NCBI RefSeq assembly: GCF_900129095.1
Contig: NZ_FQVA01000001.1
Coordinates: 558,001 to 622,000 of the forward strand
Direction of reading: 5' to 3'
DNA length: 64,000 nucleotides
Origin: Microbulbifer donghaiensis
GTDB taxonomy: Bacteria; Pseudomonadota; Gammaproteobacteria; Pseudomonadales; Cellvibrionaceae
This document shows, piece by piece, positions 35,837 through 43,777 of this stretch; the stretch's first letter is position 1; the number at the start of each line of letters is the position of its first letter. A program made the position numbers and the translations under genes. Under the pieces are notes generated by a model. It was not told the DNA's origin. It was given only the letters and a program-made list of their open reading frames with translations, and made no database searches.

Positions 35837-37390
35837 CTAATTACTGCCGCCAGCACCCGCCTCCAGCTGCTTCTGGATTTTTTCCAGGTTGAACGCACCC
35901 GGCGTCTGGCTGGGAGGATAATCCTGCATGGTTTTGAGGAACTGCGCGGCCATCTGCTGCAAGGGCACCAGCACGAATGCCCGTTCGAGCAGCCAGTCGT
36001 AATAGTCATTCGCATTGTGCTGTGCGCGCTCGAAGGGATCGCGGCGCAGATTGAATATCAGCGGTATCCGCAGTTCCGTGAAAGGCTCCATCCATACACC
36101 GAAGGCTTTGCCACGGTTTTCGAGAAATACCGCCTTCCACGGCTGGTAGCGCATCGCGACAATCTGCCCATCGTCGTTCACATAGATAAACTCTTTGCGC
36201 GGCGACTGGTCTGCCTTGCCGCTAAAATAGTCCAGCATGTTGTAACCGTCGATATAGTTGCGATACTTGCGGCCGTTCAGCCGCACACCGCTCAGCAGTT
36301 GTTTCTTGATATCGGCATTGCCGCCCGCCGCCGCCAGTGTCGGCAGCCAGTCCTCGTGCGAAACGATACCGTTCAGCGTTTTTCCTGCCGGGAACTTGCC
36401 GGGCCAACGGACAAATGCCGGTACGCGGTAGGCGCCCTCCCAGTTGGAATTCTTTTCGCTGCGGAACGGTGTAATACCGGCGTCGGGCCAGGTATTGTAG
36501 TGAGGGCCGTTGTCGGTGGAGTAGAAGACAATCGTGTTGTCGGCGATACCCAGTTGATCTAGAAGATCGAGCAGTTTTCCCACGTGCTGGTCGTGTTCGA
36601 CCATACCGTCGATGTACTCGTTGCTGTTGGGGCCGCCCAGATTCTTGTGCTCTTCGCGCACATGGGTGCGGAAATGCATGCGGGTCGCATTCCACCAGAC
36701 GAAGAAGGGTTTGCCGGCCTTGTGCGCGCGCTCGATAAAATTAATCGCGGCGCTTACCGTTTCGTCGTCGACCGTCTCCATACGCTTCTTGGTCAACGGG
36801 CCGGTATCTTCGATGGATCCGCCGGCCTTCGAACGGATAACACCGCGGGGGCCGAATTTCTTGCGAAATTCCGGGTCTTTCGGGTAGTCGCGGTTCTCCG
36901 GCTCCTCCTCGGCGTTCAGGTGATAGAGGTTGCCGAAAAACTCATCGAAACCGTGGTTGGTCGGCAAATGCTCATCGCGGTCTCCCTGGTGGTTCTTGCC
37001 GAACTGTCCGGTGACATAGCCGAGACTCTTCATCACCGTGGCAATGGTCACGTCGGACTCCTGCCAGCCCTCCTTCGCCCCGGGCAGTCCCACCTTGGTC
37101 ATACCCGTTCGCACCGGAACGTTACCGCCAAGGAAGGCCGCGCGACCGGCAGTACAGGACTGCTGGCCGTAGTAGTCGGTGAACGACAGCCCTTCCTTGG
37201 CGATACGGTCGATGTTCGGTGTGAAATACCCCATCAGACCGCGGCTGTTGAAGCTGATATTGGTGATACCGATATCATCGCCCCAGATCACGAGAATATT
37301 CGGTTTTTCCTGGGCCTGAATGACGCCCGGATAGAGCAGTAGCAGCGACAGCGGGACCAGCAGCAACCCGCGCAGTGAGGATAGGTACAT
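35837..37390 (-). CDS. Exported arylsulfatase with a CTAGR formylglycine site
   Basis: 517 residues. A signal peptide (about 1-26, ending GVIQA) is followed directly by the sulfatase domain: IWGDD metal pair (about 36-39) and QQSCTAGRAA with Cys79. The core reads CxAxR and not the usual CxPxR; FGE can act on some CxA sites, and this variant seems to be normal for this branch. GKNHQGD replaces the GKWHLG of the other sulfatase. TDNGPH is present. I chose the second of two adjacent ATGs for spacing from GGGAGG; the first (37393) is possible. The HAD phosphatase gene lies upstream on the same strand with an 80-bp gap. Likely periplasmic and soluble. Confidence 0.92.
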   Translation of the reverse strand: MYLSSLRGLLLVPLSLLLLYPGVIQAQEKPNILVIWGDDIGITNISFNSRGLMGYFTPNIDRIAKEGLSFTDYYGQQSCTAGRAAFLGGNVPVRTGMTKVGLPGAKEGWQESDVTIATVMKSLGYVTGQFGKNHQGDRDEHLPTNHGFDEFFGNLYHLNAEEEPENRDYPKDPEFRKKFGPRGVIRSKAGGSIEDTGPLTKKRMETVDDETVSAAINFIERAHKAGKPFFVWWNATRMHFRTHVREEHKNLGGPNSNEYIDGMVEHDQHVGKLLDLLDQLGIADNTIVFYSTDNGPHYNTWPDAGITPFRSEKNSNWEGAYRVPAFVRWPGKFPAGKTLNGIVSHEDWLPTLAAAGGNADIKKQLLSGVRLNGRKYRNYIDGYNMLDYFSGKADQSPRKEFIYVNDDGQIVAMRYQPWKAVFLENRGKAFGVWMEPFTELRIPLIFNLRRDPFERAQHNANDYYDWLLERAFVLVPLQQMAAQFLKTMQDYPPSQTPGAFNLEKIQKQLEAGAGGSN

Positions 37391-37470
37391 CATTTCCTCC
37401 CGGAATCCTGCCTGCCTCGGATATGGCTTTCCGGGAGTAGCAGGCTGACTCCCGGAAAACTTCATAAAAC

Positions 37471-38496
37471 CTACCGGCCGGAGGCGCCCTGCCGATTACC
37501 CCAGGGAAATATCACCTTCCAGTCATTCTTCATATCGACGACCGTCCAGCCCTCCTTCGGCGCCGTCTTCAGGGCTTTGTCCAGCTGACCCACATGGGAT
37601 GGATGATCATAGGCCCACTCGCGGTTGCCATCGGTATGGTGCACCAGCAGGCCGAAGCGAGGGCCATCGCCGGCCGTGGTCCACTGCAGCATCTCGAAAT
37701 CGCCATCGGAATTACCCGCGGCAAAGATGGGCCGGCGGCCGATATGCTGGTAGATGCCAACCGGCTTACCGGCCTTGTCGTCGATCAGGTTGACCTCGGG
37801 CAGCTTGACGATCACCGGCTTGCCATCGCGCATCTCGTATTTAGCTTTTAGACTACTGCCGACAACCTGTTCCGGCGGAATACCGTAGGTTTTGCCGGCG
37901 AAGGCCCGCAGGAAATCGATACCGCCGCCGGAGACGATAAACGTCTTGAATCCGTTCGCCCGCAGGTAGCTCAACAGTTCCAGCATCGGCTGGTAAACCA
38001 TCTCGGTGTAGGATTTGTTGGTCTCCGGGTGCCGCGCCTTGGCCAGCCATTTCTTGACGCTCTGCTGAAACTCCTCCCCGGTCATGCCGGTATGGGTGGC
38101 GGCGAGCAGCTGCATCAGCGCCGGCTTACCCCCTTCCAGCGCCTTCTTGGTATCGCCCCTGATGATCGAAGCGAAGGGTTCCTTTTGTTTCCACTCCGGA
38201 TGCTGCGGCGCCATTTCCTTGACCTTGTCGATGGCATAGAGCAACTGGAAATAGATCGGCTGCTCCGCCCAGAGGGTGCCATCGTTGTCAAAAGTGGCGA
38301 TGCGCTGCTCGGAAGGCACGAATTCGGGGGAGCCCTCCCGCGTAGTCTTATCGACGAAGGAGATAATGGACTGCTTGGTTTTGCCATCATTCCACGACGG
38401 CAGCGGGTCTGCAGCCTGGGCAGCAGCCGTGACGCCCAAAAGGCTCAGCATCACTCCCAGCTTCAGGAGGCTGAGCAGACGGTTGGCAAGGGTCAT
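37471..38496 (-). CDS. Periplasmic HAD-superfamily phosphatase
   Basis: 341 residues. A signal peptide (LGVMLSLLGVTAAAQA) leads into a HAD hydrolase. Motif I is FDNDGTLW (Asp70, Asp72), motif II FIVSGGG, and the C-terminal acid motif FAAGNSDGDFEML. It resembles phosphoserine-phosphatase-like HADs, but the export signal implies a phosphate ester substrate in the periplasm. GAGGAG precedes the ATG at 38496. It is divergent from the octahaem cytochrome gene and probably co-transcribed with the sulfatase that follows. Together with sulfatases and DUF3604 proteins it suggests stepwise removal of sulfate and phosphate groups from one substrate class. Confidence 0.88.
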   Translation of the reverse strand: MTLANRLLSLLKLGVMLSLLGVTAAAQAADPLPSWNDGKTKQSIISFVDKTTREGSPEFVPSEQRIATFDNDGTLWAEQPIYFQLLYAIDKVKEMAPQHPEWKQKEPFASIIRGDTKKALEGGKPALMQLLAATHTGMTGEEFQQSVKKWLAKARHPETNKSYTEMVYQPMLELLSYLRANGFKTFIVSGGGIDFLRAFAGKTYGIPPEQVVGSSLKAKYEMRDGKPVIVKLPEVNLIDDKAGKPVGIYQHIGRRPIFAAGNSDGDFEMLQWTTAGDGPRFGLLVHHTDGNREWAYDHPSHVGQLDKALKTAPKEGWTVVDMKNDWKVIFPWGNRQGASGR

Positions 38497-38966
38497 AGGC
38501 ACTCCTCGAAATGTATGCCGAAGCCATGCAAAGGCCCGCAATCCTTGCGCCTTATCTCACCATAGTTCGAAAAGCGAAAATGTGTGAATCAACGACACTC
38601 AATACCGTCCGGTCAGCGCAACCTGTTGCTCAATTGGAGGGCATCCGAAACAAGTTGTGGCGCGGGGGCTGCCGGGCGGCGTGGCGCTCACCAAATGGCG
38701 AATTGGTGTCGCGCCGACATACGGATTGCCATCATCGGCGAGTAAGAACTTCGAGTCCCAGACGCAGACCGCCCCGGTGTTGCCCGCTAAGTTGTTGGCC
38801 TTGTTGACAATTACACCCTGCCCCGGGGGGCCACAATGGCGTAAAATGCATCCATAATAATTCTATCCGTGGCAAGGGCACCGCTATCATGGAGATTCAC
38901 GGATGAAAATCGGACCCGCAAACAGTGTCCCGGCGAAGAATAAAATGAAGAGCCTCTGAGGAACCC
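38497..38966. other. 470-bp divergent intergenic region
   Basis: It separates the HAD phosphatase and the cytochrome gene. No gene was seen. It holds a promoter candidate for the phosphatase. A perfect TTGACA at 38804-38809 has no matching -10. Confidence 0.5.
38559..38588 (-). promoter_or_regulatory. Candidate promoter for the HAD phosphatase and sulfatase
   Basis: On the minus strand TTCACA (38588-38583), an 18-bp spacer and TATGGT (38564-38559) lie about 60 bp before the ATG at 38496. Confidence 0.35.
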
Positions 38967-41282
38967 ATGCCGACCACCCTGCGCATCCTGCTGCTCGTGC
39001 TGTTTATTTGCGGCTGTGACAGAAATACCCAGCAAGACCAGTCGCAAGCCGGACCCAACACCGATGAAGCCACTGCTGAGAAAACCACCGTCTATCCGCA
39101 GGAAAATAATGGCCGAGCCGGCGACACTGCCCGCAAAGAAAGTGATGCTGCCGGGACCTACATTGGCTCGCAACAGTGCGCCAGCTGCCACCGAGATCAG
39201 TTCAAAGCCTGGCAGCACTCCCACCACGACCTGGCGATGCAGAAGGCCAGCGACGCGACGGTGCTGGGCAATTTCAACGATGCGCAGTTCGACTATTTCG
39301 GTACCGTATCGCGATTCTACAAAAAGGACGGCCAGTATTTCGTGCGCACGGACGGCCCGGACGGTGCCCTGCACGATTACCCCATCGCCTATACATTCGG
39401 CGTCTTTCCCCTACAGCAATACCTGGTTGAGTTTCCCGGCGGCAAGCTGCAGGCGCTGAGTATCGCCTGGGACAGCCGCAGCAAGTCGGAGGGCGGCCAG
39501 CGCTGGTACCACCTGAACCCCGACGAGCACATTAGACACGGCGACGAGCTGCACTGGACTGGCCTCAACTACAACTGGAACTTCATGTGCGCCGACTGTC
39601 ACTCCACCAACCTGCAGAAAAACTTCGATCTCGCCAGCCAGACCTACAGCACATCCTGGTCTGAAATAAATGTGGCCTGCGAGGCCTGCCACGGCCCCGG
39701 CTCCCGCCACCAGCACTGGGCAGAAAACCCGAATCCCGATGACACGAACAAAGGCCTGGCCGTTTCCTTCAGCGGACGCCAACAGGCCGCCTGGGCCATG
39801 GACGCCGACACCGGCATCGCGCACCTGCAGCAGCCGGCCGATACGCAGACCGAAATCGAGACCTGCGCCCAGTGCCATTCACGCCGCACGACCCATTTCC
39901 CCGGCGCACAGGCCGGTGACGAATTTCTAGACCATTTCAACCCCGCATTACTGAGCGAGTCTCTCTACCACGCGGATGGGCAGATCAACGACGAGGTTTA
40001 CGTCTACGGCTCTTTTCTGCAGAGCAAAATGCATGCGGCGGGCGTGACCTGCAGCAACTGCCACGATCCGCACAGCTTACAGCTGCGGGCAGAGGGAAAC
40101 GCAGTCTGTGCCCAATGCCACCTGCCGGAAAAATTCGACACCGCCGAACACCACTTCCACCCGGCAGACAGTGTCGGGGCCCAGTGCGTCAGCTGCCATA
40201 TGCCCACCAAGACTTATATGCAGGTCGACGTGCGCCGCGATCACAGCCTCCGCATCCCGCGCCCGGATCTCTCCGACAAGCTGGAAACACCCAATGCCTG
40301 CACCGGCTGCCACACGGACAAATCCAATGTCTGGGCGGCGGAGGTACTGGAGCAGAAATTCGGCCAGCCGACTGAAGCGCACTACGGTGAGGCGATTTAC
40401 GCAGGGCGTCACGGCCTGCCCGATGCAGAGTCCAGATTGGTCGCACTGATTGCAGACGAATCCCAGCCGACCATCGCCCGCGCGACGGCGATCAGCCTGC
40501 TGCCACATTATCTTTCAAGAAATTCTGCGCAGTTGCTGCAGGCGATCGCCCAGGGCGACGATGCGCTGCTCAACCTCGGCCTGGCCAAGTCACTGGATTC
40601 CGTGCCGCAGCAGATACGCCCGGCGTTGGCCATCCCACTGCTGTATGAAGACGAGCGGGTGAGCAGCGCGCTCGCGGCGAATTCGATCGCCGCGCTGCCG
40701 ATGGACGGCTACCCGGCGGCGGTACAACAGCGGTTTACCGAGGCGCTGAACAATTACCTCGCATCGGAAACGTTCAACGCGGATCGCCCCGAAGCCCTCA
40801 CCAACCTGGCCGCACTGCATGTGCAGCGCGGCAACCCGGAACAGGCGGAAGCTTTTTACCGCAGGGCTCTGGCGATAGCCCCCTATTACGGCCCCGCCTA
40901 TATCAACCTGGCCGATATGTATCGCAGCGCGGGCCGCGAACAGGACGCCGAGAAGCTGTTGCGCGCCGGCCTCGACAAGGTATACGCAAATTCTCCGCTC
41001 CAGCACTCGCTGGGGCTGTCCCTTGTGCGGCAAAAGCGCATGGACGAAGCGCAGGAATTCCTGCGCCGGGCGGCCGAGAACCCGAATACCACCGCGCGTT
41101 ATATCTACGTGTACGCAATAGCGCTGAATACCGCCGGCAAGAGCGCCGATGCACTGAGTGAGCTTGAACGCGGTCTGCAACGTTTTCCCGGCAACCGCGA
41201 GATCCTTTCGGCGCTCGTTTCCATCAACCGGGAAAGCGGCAATAAGCAGGCCGCGGAAAAATACGAGCAAATGCTGCGCTGA
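38967..41282 (+). CDS. Octahaem cytochrome c fused to TPR repeats
   Basis: 771 residues. An N-terminal export signal ends in FICGC, probably a lipoprotein site (Cys17). Eight CxxCH haem motifs begin near residues 71, 208, 238, 300, 362, 381, 407 and 445. From about 480 to 771 the protein is helical, with HEAT-like and then TPR-like repeats (NLAALHVQRGNPEQAEAFYRRALAIAP). It should sit in the periplasm or outer membrane and carry electrons or act as an oxidoreductase; the TPRs may dock partners. It is flanked by the HAD phosphatase (divergent) and DUF3604 copy 3 (same strand, 101 bp on). The GAGGAA ribosome site sets the start. Redox partner and substrate are unknown. Confidence 0.92.
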   Translation: MPTTLRILLLVLFICGCDRNTQQDQSQAGPNTDEATAEKTTVYPQENNGRAGDTARKESDAAGTYIGSQQCASCHRDQFKAWQHSHHDLAMQKASDATVLGNFNDAQFDYFGTVSRFYKKDGQYFVRTDGPDGALHDYPIAYTFGVFPLQQYLVEFPGGKLQALSIAWDSRSKSEGGQRWYHLNPDEHIRHGDELHWTGLNYNWNFMCADCHSTNLQKNFDLASQTYSTSWSEINVACEACHGPGSRHQHWAENPNPDDTNKGLAVSFSGRQQAAWAMDADTGIAHLQQPADTQTEIETCAQCHSRRTTHFPGAQAGDEFLDHFNPALLSESLYHADGQINDEVYVYGSFLQSKMHAAGVTCSNCHDPHSLQLRAEGNAVCAQCHLPEKFDTAEHHFHPADSVGAQCVSCHMPTKTYMQVDVRRDHSLRIPRPDLSDKLETPNACTGCHTDKSNVWAAEVLEQKFGQPTEAHYGEAIYAGRHGLPDAESRLVALIADESQPTIARATAISLLPHYLSRNSAQLLQAIAQGDDALLNLGLAKSLDSVPQQIRPALAIPLLYEDERVSSALAANSIAALPMDGYPAAVQQRFTEALNNYLASETFNADRPEALTNLAALHVQRGNPEQAEAFYRRALAIAPYYGPAYINLADMYRSAGREQDAEKLLRAGLDKVYANSPLQHSLGLSLVRQKRMDEAQEFLRRAAENPNTTARYIYVYAIALNTAGKSADALSELERGLQRFPGNREILSALVSINRESGNKQAAEKYEQMLR

Positions 41283-41383
41283 ATTCCGCCCGAAATGGGC
41301 AGCACTCTTCGGGTCCAGCACCCAGGCGCCTTGCGACTGGCTACGCTTTACGCTGTGGTCTGTTTAGTCTGCGGGGTAGCTCC

Positions 41384-43324
41384 ATGTACCGGTTCAGCCA
41401 AATATTGTTACTTTCCTGCATGCTCGCCGCCTGTGGTGGCGACCGGGATCAACAAAAACCAGACAAAGATTCGGCGGAACCGGCACAAACTGATGAGTTA
41501 TCCGCTACCGAGTCGGTCACCAGAAACGGCACCGGGACCGGTAATGCAAGGGAAATTGTCGTTGAAGAAGAACTGGGCGATGTACCTGCTGAATTCGCCG
41601 ACAACGTCTATTTCGGCAACTTTCACGTGCACACCAGCTACTCGTTTGACGCCGTTACCAATGGCTCCACCACAACACCTGCAGATGCCTACCGCTGGGC
41701 CAAGGGAGAGGCCATCCCCGCCGGTGTACTCGGCGCCGAATTGCGCATCAATCGACCGCTGGACTTTTACGCCGTCTCGGACCACGCGGAATACCTCGGC
41801 GTCTTCAAGAAAATGTACGATCCCAACAGCCCGCTCAGCAAGTTGCCCCTCGCCAGGGAGATCACCTCGAAAGATGCCAAGGTGGCCTTCGATGCCTATG
41901 CGCGGATCCTCGATTCTATGCAGCCCGGCATGTCCGATCCGACCCTGTCCGATCCTGCGATCACCAAACCTATCTGGCAGGAGATGGTAGAGACCGCCGA
42001 CAGGTTCTACGAACCGGGCAAATTCACGACCTTCCCGGCGTTTGAGTGGACTTCAAACCCGAACAAGCTGAACCTCCACCGCGTGGTGGTATTCCGCACA
42101 TCCGAGGGCGTGCCGGATATGCCCTACTCGGCGCTGGACTCGGAGGACCCGCGGGATTTGTGGAAATGGATGGAGACTGCCCGCCAAGGCGGCGCGACCC
42201 TGTTCGCGATACCGCACAACGGCAACGCCAGTGACGGGCTGATGTTCCCTATCGAAATCGACAACGAGCCCCTGAGCGCGGACTATATCGAGGCGCGGGT
42301 TAACAACGAACCGGTGTACGAGGTATCGCAGATCAAGGGCACTTCGGAGACGTTTCCCAGCCTGTCACCGAACGACGAATTCGCCGATTTTGAGATCTGG
42401 GATTACATCCTTTCATCGACCAAAGTCGAGCGCCCGAAAAACAAGAAAGGCGGCTACGCGCGCCAAGCCTTTCTCGACGGCCTATCGATGGCAGCCAACG
42501 GCGGCGGCAACCCCTACGTGTTCGGTTTGATCGGTGACTCCGACACACACAATTCCGCCTCTGCCGTTGAAGAAGACAACTACACCGGCAAGTTCGGGAT
42601 CGAAGCCAGCCCGGAACATCGCCTCGATGGCCCCATCCCCGGTGACGAAGCCAACAACCAGCGCGTGCGGGAATTCAGCTCCGGCGGTCTCGCAGCGGTG
42701 TGGGCCCCGGAAAATACCCGCGAAGCCATCTGGGATGCCGTCAAGCGCAAGGAGACCTACGCGACTTCCGGACCGCGGATGAAAGTGCGCTTCTTCGGCG
42801 GTTGGGATTACGACGACCAGAGCATGGAGGGCGACTGGGCCAAGGGCGCCTATGCCGCCGGAGTGCCCATGGGCGCAAAACTGAAGCCCGGCGCTGCCGG
42901 CAAGAAACCGGCATTCCTGGTGCAGGCCATGAAGGACAGTACCGGCGCCAATCTCGACCGCATCCAGATCATCAAGGGCTGGGTCGACGAAGACGGTGAA
43001 CAGCACCAGCAGATTTTCAATGTCGCCCTGTCCGGCGATCGCAAACCGGATACCGCTGGCAAGGTCGCACCGGTAGGTAATACGGTCAATGTAAAGGACG
43101 CGACCTATACGAATACTATCGGTGCGGCGCAGCTGTCTGCCGTATGGAGCGATGACGACTTCGATCCGGAGCAGCACGCGTTCTACTACGCGCGGGTTAT
43201 CGAGATACCGACACCGCGCTGGTCCACCTACGATGCCATGCGCGTCGGGCGCAAACCGCGCGAAGACCTGCCGGTGACTATTCAGGAGCGCGCCTGGACT
43301 TCGCCAATCTGGTACACGCCCTGA
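41384..43324 (+). CDS. DUF3604 lipoprotein (PHP-like), copy 3
   Basis: 646 residues. Lipobox LAAC (Cys17) and a linker of about 55 residues. The first metal motif reads GNFHVHTSYS (78-87), where copies 1 and 2 have GDTHxHT: the HxH pair is kept but the Asp-Thr is changed to Asn-Phe. The other motifs are AVSDHAEYLG and GDSDTHNS. It shares GANLDRIQIIKGWVDEDG and the final TSPIWYTP. The changed first motif could alter metal content or substrate. It lies 101 bp after the cytochrome gene and ends at a strong terminator, so these two probably form one transcript. Confidence 0.88.
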   Translation: MYRFSQILLLSCMLAACGGDRDQQKPDKDSAEPAQTDELSATESVTRNGTGTGNAREIVVEEELGDVPAEFADNVYFGNFHVHTSYSFDAVTNGSTTTPADAYRWAKGEAIPAGVLGAELRINRPLDFYAVSDHAEYLGVFKKMYDPNSPLSKLPLAREITSKDAKVAFDAYARILDSMQPGMSDPTLSDPAITKPIWQEMVETADRFYEPGKFTTFPAFEWTSNPNKLNLHRVVVFRTSEGVPDMPYSALDSEDPRDLWKWMETARQGGATLFAIPHNGNASDGLMFPIEIDNEPLSADYIEARVNNEPVYEVSQIKGTSETFPSLSPNDEFADFEIWDYILSSTKVERPKNKKGGYARQAFLDGLSMAANGGGNPYVFGLIGDSDTHNSASAVEEDNYTGKFGIEASPEHRLDGPIPGDEANNQRVREFSSGGLAAVWAPENTREAIWDAVKRKETYATSGPRMKVRFFGGWDYDDQSMEGDWAKGAYAAGVPMGAKLKPGAAGKKPAFLVQAMKDSTGANLDRIQIIKGWVDEDGEQHQQIFNVALSGDRKPDTAGKVAPVGNTVNVKDATYTNTIGAAQLSAVWSDDDFDPEQHAFYYARVIEIPTPRWSTYDAMRVGRKPREDLPVTIQERAWTSPIWYTP

Positions 43325-43777
43325 ACCGATCAGGTTTCACCGCTCAATAGCGCGAGGCCCGGCAGATTTTGCCGGGCTTTTTCGTTTCGTGCGATCGCCT
43401 TCCGGCCCGCTGTATGACCATACGTATCGACTGCGTCAGGCGAATTCCCACACGAACCTCGGCCCCATAGTGCCGGGCAAAGATTGACATCTCAACGTCG
43501 ACGCATCGGGACCCGATTCCTTTGAGCATTCACAGAAAGTTTGAGCTCGTCGTGGAAAGTCAAAATTGTGTCGCAAAATGAAAAGCCCTGGTCCCGCGTT
43601 ATTCCATAAGCTGCAGGCATCGCCCAGAAAACACTCAGTCCACGGGATTGCGGACGCCGGTTGGCCAAGGACAACGCGCAGCAAGTCAAACTGCCGCGCG
43701 GAGTTCAGCCACCTCTCGATGATAACAGGGCAGGCCTGTAGTCGCCTGCACGATAACCAAGCAGTTACAGGTTTCGT
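43325..43777. other. 453-bp gene-free stretch before DUF1302 copy 1
   Basis: No supported gene. It contains the terminator at 43357-43382. TCGCAAAATGAAAA at 43571-43584 weakly resembles the direct repeats at 46812-46850. Confidence 0.5.
43357..43382 (+). terminator. Rho-independent terminator after DUF3604 copy 3
   Basis: GCCCGGCA (43357-43364) pairs with TGCCGGGC (43370-43377) around GATTT, followed by TTTTT. Confidence 0.85.

Noticed and set aside
34063..36015. Open frame of 650 codons on the minus strand across the first sulfatase gene
   Set aside because: Antisense to a well-defined sulfatase, no family features, and it crosses the terminator and part of the next gene.
38804..38809. Perfect TTGACA before the cytochrome gene
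   Set aside because: No acceptable -10 hexamer at 15-19 bp, so it is not called as a promoter.
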